A DNA stretch of 50,751 bases from Actinomycetota bacterium (GTDB lineage: Bacteria > Actinomycetota > Actinomycetes > Nanopelagicales > Nanopelagicaceae): assembly GCA_009726135.1 (NCBI GenBank), contig WLIQ01000003.1, positions 1 through 50,751 of the forward strand, written 5' to 3'. Shown here piece after piece: positions 27,504 to 38,592 of the stretch. How positions within the stretch are numbered: the first letter of the stretch is position 1; every line of letters begins with the position of its first letter. The translations under genes were made by a program, and so were the position numbers. The notes under the pieces are model-generated. The model was not told the DNA's origin, searched no databases, and was given only the letters and a program-made list of their open reading frames with translations.

Positions 27504-29364
27504 GATCGCTGCTCCATTCAACAACGCTACGCGCAATATTTTGAGCGGTGATTCCAATATCGTTAAGGATTTCGCCACGCTTTGAATGTTCGATAAATTC
27601 AAGAGGCACGCCAATTGAATGCAGAGGAATTAATACCCCAGCATCTCTCAACATCTCTGAAATTGAACTACCAATACCTGCATGGCGAATTCCATCTTCT
27701 AGAACGACAATGCTCTTGTAGCGCTCGGCCATGCGTACTAGAGATTGTGGCAAAGGCTTTACCCAACGTGGGTCGATTACTGTGACGCCGACTCCTTCAC
27801 GATATGCCGATGAAGCCGCTTCAACTGCAATTGCCGCCATTGCACCGACGCTGATCATTAAGACATCAGCGCTTTCTCCACGGTATAAAACATCAATGCC
27901 ATCTCGGCGCTCAAATGCCGGAATATCATCTTGAACCGCTCCCTTGGGGAATCGAATCATTGATGGTGCGTCGTTAATTTCTAACGCTTCCCGTAATAGT
28001 TCTTTTAACCGTGCGCCATCTCGAGGCGCAGCTACGTGCATCGTCGGAACAATTCCAGTCAATGCTAAGTCCCAAATTCCATGGTGTGATGGACCATCAT
28101 CGCCAGTTACACCTGAGCGATCTAAAACAAAAGTAACGCCAGCCTTGTGCAATGCGACATCTAAGAGCATTTGATCAAATGCACGATTAAGAAATGTTGA
28201 GTAAACGGCGACAACAGGGTGAAGTCCAGTAAAAGCCAACCCAGCAGCACTTGTTACTGCATGTTGTTCTGCGATTCCAACATCGATGGTGCGCTCCGGA
28301 AAGGCGGCCTGGAATTGATCAAGACCTGTAGGTCCCAACATTGCCGCAGTAATTGCAACGATATCTTCGCGCGACTTTCCAATTTCAACTAATTCTTTGG
28401 CAAATATTTTGGTCCATGAGGTACCGCTCTTGGATAAAGGCTCTCCAGTTTCGGGGTCAATTACACCAACTGCATGAAATTTCTCTGCCTCATCTGCGAC
28501 CGCAGGTTCATGGCCCTTACCCTTTTCGGTAATGGCATGAACCAAAATTGGAGCACCGTAATCCTTAGCTTGTTGCAGCGCTTTCTCCATCGCCTCAATG
28601 TCATGACCATCAATTGGGCCCATGTACTTAAGGCCTAGATCTTCGAACATGCCTTGCGGTGCAACAATATCTTTTATACCTTTTTTCATCCCATGCAAAG
28701 TTTCGTAGATAGGAACTCCCACAACCGGAGTCTTATGGAGAACTTCTTTACCCCAGTCTAAAAATTTCTCATAGCCACTTGTTACACGCAATGTTGAAAG
28801 GTATGTGGCTACTCCACCAATTGTCGGAGAATATGAGCGCGTATTATCATTGACAACAATAATTAGATTTCGTTTTTGTTCGGGTGCAATATTATTAAGG
28901 GCTTCCCATGACATTCCGCCAGTTAGCGCACCATCTCCCACGACAACTACTACATGGCGATCGCTAGCTCCTTGGATTGAGAAACCTCTAGAGATACCGT
29001 CTCCCCAGGAAAGCGCCGTTGAAGCATGTGAGTTTTCTATAACATCGTGTTCACTTTCAGCACGGTTCGGGTAACCCGAGATTCCTCCGCGTTGGCGCAA
29101 GTTATCAAAAGATTGTCCACGCCCAGTTAAAATCTTATGAACATAGGATTGATGCCCAGTATCAAAAAGAATGACATCTTTAGGAGATTCAAAAATACGA
29201 TGAATCGCAAGAGTGAGTTCAACAACGCCTAAGTTTGGACCTAAATGTCCTCCGGTTTTAGAGACTTTTTCAATAAGTAACTCGCGAATCTCGGTGCTTA
29301 ATTCATTCAACTGATCGTGAGTCAGGGATGCCAAATCGGCAGGAGAATTAATTCGACTCAACAT
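27445..29364 (-). CDS. dxs: 1-deoxy-D-xylulose-5-phosphate synthase
   Basis: [60 protein letters not shown]. Confidence 0.96.
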   Translation of the reverse strand: MLSRINSPADLASLTHDQLNELSTEIRELLIEKVSKTGGHLGPNLGVVELTLAIHRIFESPKDVILFDTGHQSYVHKILTGRGQSFDNLRQRGGISGYPNRAESEHDVIENSHASTALSWGDGISRGFSIQGASDRHVVVVVGDGALTGGMSWEALNNIAPEQKRNLIIVVNDNTRSYSPTIGGVATYLSTLRVTSGYEKFLDWGKEVLHKTPVVGVPIYETLHGMKKGIKDIVAPQGMFEDLGLKYMGPIDGHDIEAMEKALQQAKDYGAPILVHAITEKGKGHEPAVADEAEKFHAVGVIDPETGEPLSKSGTSWTKIFAKELVEIGKSREDIVAITAAMLGPTGLDQFQAAFPERTIDVGIAEQHAVTSAAGLAFTGLHPVVAVYSTFLNRAFDQMLLDVALHKAGVTFVLDRSGVTGDDGPSHHGIWDLALTGIVPTMHVAAPRDGARLKELLREALEINDAPSMIRFPKGAVQDDIPAFERRDGIDVLYRGESADVLMISVGAMAAIAVEAASSAYREGVGVTVIDPRWVKPLPQSLVRMAERYKSIVVLEDGIRHAGIGSSISEMLRDAGVLIPLHSIGVPLEFIEHSKRGEILNDIGITAQNIARSVVEWSSDLKAEMQIPSDENADRKQPR

Positions 29365-29382
29365 GGGTGCAAGTTTAGGTGC

Positions 29383-32031
29383 TTAAGCGTTTAAGAGCGA
29401 CCGCAATACGTACTGCATGATGCCGCCGTGGCGGTAATAATCGGCTTCTCCTGGTGTATCTATGCGCACTGTTGCCACAAAGCTTTTGCCACCAGCGCTA
29501 ACCGTAAGCTCTTTGGGAACTCCCCCGGTGTTAAGGGCGGTAATGCCGCTGATAGAAAATACTTCTTCACCAGTAAGTCCTAGTGATTGTGCATTCTCAC
29601 CCTCTTTAAATTGTAGAGGTAGCACGCCCATGCCAATTAAATTAGAACGATGGATGCGTTCAAAACTTTCGGCAATAACTGCGCGAACGCCCAGAAGCGC
29701 AGTTCCTTTTGCCGCCCAGTCACGCGATGATCCCGAACCATATTCTTTTCCGGCAAGAATCACTAACGGCGTACCGGCAGATTGATAAGCAACGCTGGCA
29801 TCATAAATTGTTGACTGAAGTCCATCACTTGCAAAGTTTCGAGTAAATCCACCTTCGATTCCATCTAACAATAAGTTCTTCAGACGGATATTTGCAAAGG
29901 TGCCCCGAATCATTACTTCGTGGTTTCCACGGCGTGAACCGTAAGAGTTGAAATCTTTACGATCAATCCCGTGATCTGCCAAATATTTACCTGCGGGGGA
30001 ATCAACTTTAATATTTCCTGCGGGGGAAATGTGATCTGTTGTAACTGAATCACCGAGAATAGCGAGAACACGGGCTCCTGCAATATCAACTACTGGAGTC
30101 GGATTCTTTGGCATAGCATCGAAATATGGAGGCTTACGAACATAGGTTGATTTCGGATCCCATTCGAAAGTTTTTCCAGTGGGGGTGGCTAATGATTTCC
30201 AACGGTGATCTCCATCGAAAACTGATGCATAATCTTTGGTAAACATGGCAGAAGAGATTGATGATTCAATGACCGTTTGAATCTCACCTGGAGTCGGCCA
30301 GATATCAGCTAAGAAAACATCGTTTCCACTTTGATCTTTGCCTAATGCATCTTTTTCAAAGTCATGATCCATAGTGCCAGCGATTGCATAGGCAACTACT
30401 AGTGGCGGTGAAGCTAGGTAGTTCATCTTTACATCTGGGCTAATGCGGCCTTCAAAGTTACGGTTACCTGATAAAACAGCGGTTACTGCCAAATCCCCAT
30501 CATTGACGGCTTTACTGATTTCAATTGGTAGTGGACCGGAGTTACCAATACAAGTGACGCATCCATATCCAACTAAGTTAAAACCAAGAGCCTCCATGTA
30601 TTGAGTTAAATCAGCACGATCGTAGTAATCAGTTACAACTTTTGACCCGGGAGCTAGTGTGGTCTTAACCCACGGTTTTGACTTCAACCCCTTCTCAACG
30701 GCCTTTTTAGCAAGTAAAGCCGCACCAATCATGACTGAAGGATTTGAAGTATTTGTGCAAGAAGTAATCGAAGCAATTACAACATCGCCATTTTTCACTC
30801 GTGTTGCTCCGGCAGCTACTTCAACTTTTGAAGTCTTATCCGAATAGTACGTTGGAAGAATCTTTTCAAAAGCTAACTTTGAATCACTGAGCGAAATGCG
30901 ATCCTGTGGGCGTTTTGGTCCAGCAATTGATGGAACAACTGTTGAAAGATCAAGCTCAACATGCTCTGAAAAGCGTGGTTCAACTGATGGGTCATGCCAT
31001 AACCCCTGTGTCTTTGCATATTTTTCTACCAATTCAACTTGGTCTTCAGTTCGACCAGTAAGACGTAAGTATCGCAAAACTTCTTCATCGATTGGAAATA
31101 TTGCACATGTAGATCCGTACTCAGGACTCATGTTTCCAATAGTTGTGCGATTGGCCATGGGTACAGAGACAACTCCTGGACCATAAAATTCAACGAACTT
31201 TCCAACAACCCCATGCTTGCGAAGAATTTCAGTGATTGTTAATGCCATATCAGTTGCTGTCGTACCAAGAGGCAATTGACCGGTTAATTTAAATCCGACA
31301 ACACGTGGAATTAGCATCGACACTGGCTGCCCTAAAAGAGCTGCTTCGGCCTCAATACCGCCAACACCCCAGCCAAGTACACCAAGTCCGTTGACCATAG
31401 TTGTGTGAGAGTCAGTTCCCACAACCGTGTCAGGGTAGGCACGCAAAACACCGTTGACAGTTCGTGTCATCACCACACGTGCCAAGAATTCAATATTTAC
31501 TTGATGCACAATTCCAGTTCCAGGTGGAACAACTTTGAACTCATCGAAGGCGGTTTGTCCCCACCGCAAAAACCGATAACGCTCTTGATTGCGCTCATAT
31601 TCAATATCCGTATTTTTCTCAAATGCGTCCTTGGTGCCAAATACATCAGCAATGACTGAGTGATCGATTACTAATTCAGCCGGTGCTAGAGGATTAACTT
31701 TTGAAGCATCTCCCCCTAGTTCAACAATTGCCTCGCGCATCGTTGCAAGGTCAACAATGCAAGGAACTCCAGTGAAATCCTGCATGACAACGCGGGCCGG
31801 AGTGAATTGAATTTCAGTATCTGGTTCAGTAGCTGGATCCCAATTAGCCAGAGCTTTAATGTGATCGGCCGTGATGTTAGCGCCATCTTCAGTGCGCAGC
31901 AGATTTTCTAACAAAATTTTGAGCGAGAATGGCAGATTTAAAGCTCCATCAATCTGGGAGATATCGAAAATCTCAAAACTTTTTCCCGCAACTTCCAGAT
32001 TGTTCTTTGCGTTGAAAGAGTTTTTGCTCAT
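29383..32031 (-). CDS. acnA: Aconitate hydratase A
   Basis: [74 protein letters not shown]. Confidence 0.97.
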   Translation of the reverse strand: MSKNSFNAKNNLEVAGKSFEIFDISQIDGALNLPFSLKILLENLLRTEDGANITADHIKALANWDPATEPDTEIQFTPARVVMQDFTGVPCIVDLATMREAIVELGGDASKVNPLAPAELVIDHSVIADVFGTKDAFEKNTDIEYERNQERYRFLRWGQTAFDEFKVVPPGTGIVHQVNIEFLARVVMTRTVNGVLRAYPDTVVGTDSHTTMVNGLGVLGWGVGGIEAEAALLGQPVSMLIPRVVGFKLTGQLPLGTTATDMALTITEILRKHGVVGKFVEFYGPGVVSVPMANRTTIGNMSPEYGSTCAIFPIDEEVLRYLRLTGRTEDQVELVEKYAKTQGLWHDPSVEPRFSEHVELDLSTVVPSIAGPKRPQDRISLSDSKLAFEKILPTYYSDKTSKVEVAAGATRVKNGDVVIASITSCTNTSNPSVMIGAALLAKKAVEKGLKSKPWVKTTLAPGSKVVTDYYDRADLTQYMEALGFNLVGYGCVTCIGNSGPLPIEISKAVNDGDLAVTAVLSGNRNFEGRISPDVKMNYLASPPLVVAYAIAGTMDHDFEKDALGKDQSGNDVFLADIWPTPGEIQTVIESSISSAMFTKDYASVFDGDHRWKSLATPTGKTFEWDPKSTYVRKPPYFDAMPKNPTPVVDIAGARVLAILGDSVTTDHISPAGNIKVDSPAGKYLADHGIDRKDFNSYGSRRGNHEVMIRGTFANIRLKNLLLDGIEGGFTRNFASDGLQSTIYDASVAYQSAGTPLVILAGKEYGSGSSRDWAAKGTALLGVRAVIAESFERIHRSNLIGMGVLPLQFKEGENAQSLGLTGEEVFSISGITALNTGGVPKELTVSAGGKSFVATVRIDTPGEADYYRHGGIMQYVLRSLLNA

Positions 32032-32066
32032 TATCTCCCCTTGCTAAATCTTCGCTTGCTTGAGCG

Positions 32067-33281
32067 TCAAGATACCTTAGCCGGCTCAAACAGTGCAACA
32101 CATTCGATGTGATGTGTCATCGGAAAGAGATCAAAAGCCCTCAGTTTTACGAGTGAATATCCAAGATCTATAAAGTAACGAGTATCACGCGCAAGTGCCG
32201 CTGGATCACATGCCACATAAACAACTTTGCCCGGCGATAACCGTGCAATTTCATTTATAACTAACTTTCCAGCGCCATCGCGTGGAGGGTCTAGCACTAC
32301 AACATTGGCTGCCCTAATTCTTGGCAAATGTTTAGCAACATCACCAGTAATTATCTTTACATTTGGATATTCAGTGAAATTTCTCGTTGCATCCCCCGTA
32401 GCGCTTTTGCTTCCTTCGATTAAAGTAATGGTTCCGCTTTCTTGGGCGGCATCAATAAGCGCTGCAGTAAACAAACCAACTCCCCCATATAAATCCAAAA
32501 CGTGATCACCGAGTGAGACTTCGGCAAATTCTTGAACTACAGTACTGAGAATAGTTGGAGCGCTTTTGTGACCTTGCCAAAAAGAATCATTACTGACTTG
32601 TAATGTCTTTCCTAACACATCTTCATGTAACACTGCAGGACCTTCACTCAAGCGTGATTTAGTTTCACCCCGTGTGGCAACCAAAGAAATGGATCGTTCG
32701 CCAGTATTTGAAGCAGCGATTTCGACTCGCATATCGCCTTTCCATTTGCGAGCACCTAACTCTTGGAAGCCAACTTCTTGCGTTGCTACTAAACAGTTAG
32801 AAATTGGAATAACTGTGTGGCTGCGTGCACCGATAAAACCAAGTTGTCCGTTGCGATCTGTGGTTGAGGTAATACGTGAGCGCCAACCTAAGGATTCACC
32901 AACGCTTTCAACTTCAACTTGAATATCCATCTTTGCAATACGAGAAAACTGCTCCGTGATCACATCGGATTTCAACTTCAACTGTCTTGATCGGCTCACA
33001 TGCTGAAAATCGCAACCTCCGCATCCTGTGCGGTTGGAATACTGGCAAGGCGCACTGACTCTGTCACTGGATGCTTCCAAAACTTCAACCACATCAGCGC
33101 GGTTAAATGAACTTCCTACTGATGTTATTTCAATTCGACATTTTTCGCCCGGAATCGCATGGCGCACGAAAATAACAGCGCCCTCAAAACGGGCGATGAA
33201 ATGACCGCCATGGGCAACCTTTTCAATCTCAACGTCAACGGTTTCGCCAACAGCCAGGGAAATTTTCTTAGTTGATGCCAC
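32067..33281 (-). CDS. TrmA/RlmD-family RNA (uracil-5-)methyltransferase with TRAM domain
   Basis: N-terminal TRAM, CQYSNRTGCGGCDFQHVSRSRQLKLK, VLDLYGGVGLFTAALI, VVLDPPRDGAG, VYVACDPAALARD. Confidence 0.93.
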   Translation of the reverse strand: MASTKKISLAVGETVDVEIEKVAHGGHFIARFEGAVIFVRHAIPGEKCRIEITSVGSSFNRADVVEVLEASSDRVSAPCQYSNRTGCGGCDFQHVSRSRQLKLKSDVITEQFSRIAKMDIQVEVESVGESLGWRSRITSTTDRNGQLGFIGARSHTVIPISNCLVATQEVGFQELGARKWKGDMRVEIAASNTGERSISLVATRGETKSRLSEGPAVLHEDVLGKTLQVSNDSFWQGHKSAPTILSTVVQEFAEVSLGDHVLDLYGGVGLFTAALIDAAQESGTITLIEGSKSATGDATRNFTEYPNVKIITGDVAKHLPRIRAANVVVLDPPRDGAGKLVINEIARLSPGKVVYVACDPAALARDTRYFIDLGYSLVKLRAFDLFPMTHHIECVALFEPAKVS

Positions 33282-33313
33282 GGAACTAACCTTATGGGTG
33301 TAAGTTAATACAT

Positions 33314-33979
33314 ATGCACGTAGTCATCATGGGATGCGGTCGAGTCGGTTCTTCTTTAGCTACTGACCTTGAGGCCGCCGGCCATACTGTTGCAGTCATC
33401 GACCAGGCCCGCGAAGCATTTAGACGCCTCGGTCCAGATTTCAAAGGCAAAACTGTCACAGGGGTTGGTTTTGACCGTGACGTATTACGCGAAGCAGGAA
33501 TTCAAGATGCCGATGCTTTCGCTGCTGTAAGCAATGGCGATAACTCAAATATTTTAGCTGCGCGTGTTGCTCGCGAGACATATGGCGTTCAAAACGTCGT
33601 TGCACGAATTTATGATCCTGGGCGAGCAGAGATTTACCAACGTCTGGGTATTCCTACTGTCGCAACTGTTTTGTGGGCAACTGATCAAATTTTGCGACGC
33701 CTTCTTCCCGAGGGTTCTCGTTCCGAATGGCGCGATGCAAGTGGAACGGTACAACTCTCTGAAATGCATCCACACAATGATTGGTACGGTCGCCCAATTT
33801 TGCTCATTGATGAACTCACACCTGCACGCGTGGCTTTCATTACACGCCTGGGAGTTGGATTGATTCCAGACCAACACACTGTGTTGCAACAAGGCGATTT
33901 AATCCATGTCATGGTCGCCGATGAAGATATCGCCACAACTGAGACGATATTAGCTAACACACCAGATGGAGATCGATGA
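33314..33979 (+). CDS. trkA: TrkA-type K+ uptake NAD-binding protein (first of a pair)
   Basis: HVVIMGCGRVGSSLATDLEAAGHTVAVID; RCK_N/RCK_C architecture. Confidence 0.92.
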   Translation: MHVVIMGCGRVGSSLATDLEAAGHTVAVIDQAREAFRRLGPDFKGKTVTGVGFDRDVLREAGIQDADAFAAVSNGDNSNILAARVARETYGVQNVVARIYDPGRAEIYQRLGIPTVATVLWATDQILRRLLPEGSRSEWRDASGTVQLSEMHPHNDWYGRPILLIDELTPARVAFITRLGVGLIPDQHTVLQQGDLIHVMVADEDIATTETILANTPDGDR

Positions 33980-34638
33980 TGAGAGTTGCAATCGCTGGTG
34001 CAGGAAATGTTGGTCGTGCTATTGCCCGAGAACTTTTAGATAACGGACATCAAGTCTTACTTATTGATAAAGATCCAAAAGCGCTCAAGCTTGAAAGCGT
34101 TCCCGATGCCGAATGGTTGATGGCAGATGCTTGTGAAATTACCTCATTAGATAACGCTCACCTGAATAATTGCCAAGTACTTGTTGCTGCAACTGGTGAC
34201 GATAAAGCTAACTTAGTCACATCGCTACTAGGTAAAACTGAATATGGCGTACCTCGTGTTGTTGCTCGAATTAATCATCCAAAGAATGAATGGCTCTTTG
34301 ATTCTTCATGGGGTGTAGACGTAGCTGTATCAACGCCACGAATCATTGCCGCCCTTGTTGAAGAGGCGGTAAGTGTCGGGGATGTAGTTCGTCTATTCTC
34401 ATTTAAGAAGGGCCAGGCAAATCTTGTTGAATTAACTTTGCCAGATGGATCTTCCTGCATCGGCAAAACTGTTGAAGAAATTGAACTTCCACAAGATGCC
34501 GCCCTTGCGGCAATTGTGCGCGATGGGCGAGTAATTACGGCTAAGGCTCACGATGTATTTGCTGCCGGTGATGAACTTTTGTTTGTGGCATCATCAGATG
34601 CAGAAGCTCAAATTAAAGCCTGCTTTATTACTAGTTAG
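33976..34638 (+). CDS. trkA: TrkA-type K+ uptake NAD-binding protein (second of a pair)
   Basis: MRVAIAGAGNVGRAIARELLDNGHQVLLIDKDP; ATGA overlap with the first TrkA gene. Confidence 0.92.
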   Translation: MMRVAIAGAGNVGRAIARELLDNGHQVLLIDKDPKALKLESVPDAEWLMADACEITSLDNAHLNNCQVLVAATGDDKANLVTSLLGKTEYGVPRVVARINHPKNEWLFDSSWGVDVAVSTPRIIAALVEEAVSVGDVVRLFSFKKGQANLVELTLPDGSSCIGKTVEEIELPQDAALAAIVRDGRVITAKAHDVFAAGDELLFVASSDAEAQIKACFITS

Positions 34639-35248
34639 ATTTGATCACTGGTGGTGCGGTTTTAATCACAAGCCAACTTCCATAAGCTGCGGCAAAAAAT
34701 AATGGGTAGCCCATGGCCAGATTCACGGTTCCAAGAAGATTGACGTTACCACTGCGATAAATAGGGTACTGGACGGCTATTCGAGCAAAAAACATTGCAA
34801 CCCAAATCCAACTCGCTCTTGTATACATTTTTTTGCGCGCTGGGTTATGTCGCCATTCGAAGTTTTCACCTAAAAGTGGCCCCAGAACAATTCCCAGCAA
34901 GGGCCAGCCAATTAAATTTGCTACTAGATAGGCAGTTCCATACCCCAAGTTGGTAAGAAGTTTTGGAATATAGAAATCAGATGCATTGCCTGAGCGATTG
35001 GCGAAGTAGGCGCAAATTAAAACACCTAAAATACCTGACACTGAATGTTGAATTGTATCTTTTTTAGCTAATCGAATAATTCCCAGGAGAATTGATAAAG
35101 ATATAGCAGCCATTAGTGAGAGTTGCAAGTCATGCTTGAGATTAAAAACGACAAGGAAAATGACGGAAGGAAGACCGGAATCAATAAGGCCTTTCTTGCC
35201 CCCTAACGCTTTAATTACAGTTTCTTTATCTTGATTATGTTCGCTCAT
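34631..35248 (-). CDS. DUF3159 family membrane protein
   Basis: LGGKKGLIDSGLPSVIFLVVF, WPLLGIVLGPLLGENFEWRHNPARKKMYTRASWIWVAMFFARIAVQYPIY. Confidence 0.85.
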   Translation of the reverse strand: MSEHNQDKETVIKALGGKKGLIDSGLPSVIFLVVFNLKHDLQLSLMAAISLSILLGIIRLAKKDTIQHSVSGILGVLICAYFANRSGNASDFYIPKLLTNLGYGTAYLVANLIGWPLLGIVLGPLLGENFEWRHNPARKKMYTRASWIWVAMFFARIAVQYPIYRSGNVNLLGTVNLAMGYPLFFAAAYGSWLVIKTAPPVIKSN

Positions 35249-35688
35249 GCCACACCTGTCGATCCAAATCCACCACTGCCTCGACCAGAGCCAGGAAGAT
35301 CTTCTACTTCGATGAAATTAGCGCGTTCTACTTTTTGGATAACGAGCTGGGCAATCCGATCGCCTTTAGAAAAAGAGATTGGGTCTTTAGGATCGTGATT
35401 AATCATGATGCATGCAATTTCTCCTCGGTAACCCGCATCGATGGTTCCAGGGGTATTTACTAACGTAACTCCATGCTTAATCGCTAAACCTGATCGTGGG
35501 TGAACTAACGCCACATATCCATCGGGAAGTGCGATTGAAATTCCAGTAGGAATCAAGGCTCGTTCCCCCGGAGCTAATGTGAAATCCTTCGTTGTAACAA
35601 GATCTGCACCAGCATCTCCAGCTTTTGCATACGTTGGCAGCGGAACTGATGGATCAACTCGCTTAATCAGGACGTTAAGTTGTGACAT
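35245..35688 (-). CDS. dut: dUTP diphosphatase
   Basis: YAKAGDAGADLVT, HPRSGLAIKHGVTLVNTPGTIDAGYRGE, KGDRIAQLVIQKV, GSGRGSGGFGSTG. Confidence 0.97.
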   Translation of the reverse strand: MSQLNVLIKRVDPSVPLPTYAKAGDAGADLVTTKDFTLAPGERALIPTGISIALPDGYVALVHPRSGLAIKHGVTLVNTPGTIDAGYRGEIACIMINHDPKDPISFSKGDRIAQLVIQKVERANFIEVEDLPGSGRGSGGFGSTGVA

Positions 35689-36273
35689 TTAAGGATTTAT
35701 CTCAAAATCAGGGTCGACAAAAGCAAGTATTTCGGGGCTCTTTGAAATGTGGTCCAAGTATTCTTTTGGCGCATTGTTTAAAAAATGATCCATGGGAACG
35801 ATAACAAAAAGAGCCGCGGCTCGAACTGCAATTTCGCCATCAGGAGTATGCAATCGACCTTCTGCCGATGAATAAACTTTTCTATTAACTTGACCAGTAA
35901 TTTTGGCGGATATATGTAACGTTGAACCCATTGGCACTGGCCTCAAAAAATCTGTTTCTAATCGAGCAGTTACTGCTGGTGCGCGAAGCAGCCACATTAA
36001 TTTTCCAAGTGCCTCATCGAAAGCTAGTGAAAGTAAACCTCCATGCGCTAAACCCGGAGCTCCTTGATGATTTTCGGTGACCGTAAATTGCGCAGTAATG
36101 TCAGCGCCTTCTCCTGCATATGCAACTAAATGTAACCCGGTCGGGTGAAGTTCCCCGCAACCAAAACAGTGGCCAAAATGCGAGGGAATCTGTGAACCAA
36201 TTGGTGGAGCCTTAGGGTGTCGCTCTGGAATCATTGCCCCAACCGGAGGCGTTGTTGATGCGATACGGCTCAT
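35689..36273 (-). CDS. PaaI-family hotdog thioesterase
   Basis: HFGHCFGCGELHPTGLHL, HQGAPGLAHGGLLSLAFDEALG, ARLETDFLRPVPMGSTL. Confidence 0.87.
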   Translation of the reverse strand: MSRIASTTPPVGAMIPERHPKAPPIGSQIPSHFGHCFGCGELHPTGLHLVAYAGEGADITAQFTVTENHQGAPGLAHGGLLSLAFDEALGKLMWLLRAPAVTARLETDFLRPVPMGSTLHISAKITGQVNRKVYSSAEGRLHTPDGEIAVRAAALFVIVPMDHFLNNAPKEYLDHISKSPEILAFVDPDFEINP

Positions 36274-36304
36274 GTGGCTAAGAGTATCCGATAGCGTAAG
36301 ACCT

Positions 36305-36739
36305 GTGCGATTCCGCGAAGTAATCCGTATGCCACTGTGGCTCCTAGCGCTTATCTATTTCTTTTTTCTTTCCTTAGTTCTCTCGGTTTGGGCAGCTCTT
36401 GGAAACGTAGCGGCGCTAATCACCCTTGTGGCAACATCGGCCCTATTGCTTTTAATCTGGAATCAAAGCCGATTAATTATCGAAATTACAGCCGATGAAT
36501 TAAAGGTGGGAAGAGCCCACATAGAATTGAAATACATTGATCATGCAACAGCATTAGATAGCAGTGAGATGAAAAATATTAGAGGCCGTGATGCTGACCC
36601 GATAGCTTTTCTAGGAATTCGGTTTTGGTCATCGACTGGCGTAAAAATTACTTTGAACGACAAGCGAGATGAGACGCCTTACTGGTTAGTTACAAGTAAT
36701 AAGGCGAATCAGCTAGTAAAGGCCTTAAAAGTAAATTAA
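36305..36739 (+). CDS. DUF3093 family protein (GTG start preferred)
   Basis: VRFREVIRMPLWLL, VGRAHIELKYIDHATALDSSEMKNIRGRDADPIAFLGIRFWSSTGVKITLNDKRDETPYWLVTSNK is typical of DUF3093. Confidence 0.82.
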   Translation: MRFREVIRMPLWLLALIYFFFLSLVLSVWAALGNVAALITLVATSALLLLIWNQSRLIIEITADELKVGRAHIELKYIDHATALDSSEMKNIRGRDADPIAFLGIRFWSSTGVKITLNDKRDETPYWLVTSNKANQLVKALKVN

Positions 36740-37032
36740 TTACATTCTTTACAAACAGCTTTGGCGCCTTCGCCTTTAGCCAGCTGTGTGATGTGATGTA
36801 CAAGAAAACAGCGTGAACATGTAAATTCATCAACTTGCTTTGGTACTACACGAACAGCTAACTCTTCACCTGACAAATCTGCACCAGGTAGTTCTAGGTT
36901 TTCAGCTGCTTCTGCTTCATCAACATCAATTTGGCCGGATTGAGCATCGACACGTTTAGCTTTTAATTCTTCTAATGACTCTTCATGAAGTTCTTCATCG
37001 GTTTTTCTGGGGGTGTCGTAATCTGTTGCCAT
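36736..37032 (-). CDS. DUF4193 family protein with CxxC pairs
   Basis: MATDYDTPRKTDEELHEESLEELKAKR...VVPKQVDEFTCSRCFLVHHITQLA...CKEC. Confidence 0.9.
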   Translation of the reverse strand: MATDYDTPRKTDEELHEESLEELKAKRVDAQSGQIDVDEAEAAENLELPGADLSGEELAVRVVPKQVDEFTCSRCFLVHHITQLAKGEGAKAVCKECN

Positions 37033-37125
37033 TGCTCTCACCTCGATTCCTTGCTAGTTGTTCCTGCGGGCGCATCATGGCGCAAATAGCGCTTTCCCGT
37101 TGCTATAACGCCCGGCGTGTCGGGG

Positions 37126-38592
37126 TTATTCCCCCCTCACTTGTACCTTTTCTATCGCTGCGGCCAGCGTTGCATCGACTCTGGCATGAATTGCGGTGCC
37201 AGCCTCCACATAGGTTTCTGAAAAGATTTCTCCACGTTCATGAATTTCATGAATTAAGTCGCCTCGCTCATATGGAATCACTGCATTAATTTCTATTGAA
37301 GGTCGAGGCAATGATCGTTCAATTGCATACACCAAACCTTCGATTCCAAAACCTGTTCGAACAGAAAAAGCGTAACTGTTTGGTTCTTTGCGCAAGATCT
37401 CCATAATTACTTCAGGCTTAGCAATATCAACTTTATTGATTGCAATAATTTCAGGGATGTCTCCCCCGCCAATTTCAGTAATTACCTCACGGACTGCTCG
37501 AATCTGTTCAAAAGGATCAGGGTGCGAACCATCAACTACGTGAACAATTACATCTGAGCCCGAAACTTCCTCAAGTGTTGATTTAAAAGCATCTATTAAT
37601 TGATGTGGGAGATGTCGCACAAAGCCAACAGTGTCGCTAAGAGTGTAGACGCGACCATCACTTGTTTGAGATTTACGTACAGTTGGATCCAATGTTGCAA
37701 AGAGCGCATTTTCTACAAGCACACCAGCGTCAGTAAGTCTATTGAGAAGTGATGACTTACCTGCATTTGTATATCCAGCAATTGCAACTGATGGAATATT
37801 GAAACGCTTGCGCTCTTGGCGTTTGGTGTCTCGTGACACTTTCATTTCAGCAATTTCTTTGCGCAGTTTTGCCATCTTGTCACGGATTTTGCGTCGATCT
37901 GTTTCAATTTTCGTCTCACCAGGACCACGACCGCCGATACCAGCACCACCTGCTGCACGGCCTCCGGCCTGGCGTGAGAGTGAATCTCCCCACCCACGAA
38001 GTCGTGGCAATAGGTAAGCGATTTGAGCAAGTTCTACTTGAGCTTTACCCTCTTTGCTCTTTGCATGCTGTGCAAAGATATCCAAAATTAGCGCAGTGCG
38101 ATCTACCACTTTAACTTTTATTTTTTCTTCGAGCTGTCGTAACTGGGACGGTGAAAGCTCACCATCGCAAATAACTGTGTCAGCACCTGTTGCGATAACT
38201 ATCTGCTTCAGCTCTGCAACTTTTCCTGAACCAATGTATGTGGCTGGGTCTGGTTTATCGCGACGCTGAATTATTCCTTCCATAACTTCTGATCCAGCAG
38301 TTTCTGCTAAAGCTTTGAGTTCAGCTAATGAGTTCTCTGCCATCTCTGAAGTGCCTTCGGTCCATACGCCTACTAAAACAACGCGCTCAAGTTGTAGTTC
38401 TCGATTTTCAACCTCAGTAATATCCTGCAGCTGAGTAGAAAAACCTTTAACGCGCCTTAATGAATGACGTTCTGAAAGCTCTTGAGTTGGGTCAACTAAT
38501 TCGTCTTCTTCACTGGCATCATATTCGGCAGCTACGCGTGCACTTTCGGCAAGAAGAGCTTCGAACTCATCGTCGAACTCTTTATCAGGCAA
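37126..38592 (-). CDS. hflX: GTPase HflX
   Basis: GSGKVAELKQIV, GGRGPGETKIETDRRKIRDK, VAIAGYTNAGKSSLLNRLT, DTVGFVRHLPHQLIDAFKSTLEE. Confidence 0.96.
   Translation of the reverse strand: MPDKEFDDEFEALLAESARVAAEYDASEEDELVDPTQELSERHSLRRVKGFSTQLQDITEVENRELQLERVVLVGVWTEGTSEMAENSLAELKALAETAGSEVMEGIIQRRDKPDPATYIGSGKVAELKQIVIATGADTVICDGELSPSQLRQLEEKIKVKVVDRTALILDIFAQHAKSKEGKAQVELAQIAYLLPRLRGWGDSLSRQAGGRAAGGAGIGGRGPGETKIETDRRKIRDKMAKLRKEIAEMKVSRDTKRQERKRFNIPSVAIAGYTNAGKSSLLNRLTDAGVLVENALFATLDPTVRKSQTSDGRVYTLSDTVGFVRHLPHQLIDAFKSTLEEVSGSDVIVHVVDGSHPDPFEQIRAVREVITEIGGGDIPEIIAINKVDIAKPEVIMEILRKEPNSYAFSVRTGFGIEGLVYAIERSLPRPSIEINAVIPYERGDLIHEIHERGEIFSETYVEAGTAIHARVDATLAAAIEKVQVRGE

Noticed and set aside
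29462-31659. Several plus-strand ORFs inside acnA
   Set aside because: Antisense to a strongly conserved aconitase; no family motifs.
37042-37125. Possible hairpin terminator between hflX and the DUF4193 gene
   Set aside because: Only an imperfect GC-rich stem (AACCCCG.../CGGGCGTT) without a T tract; too weak to call.
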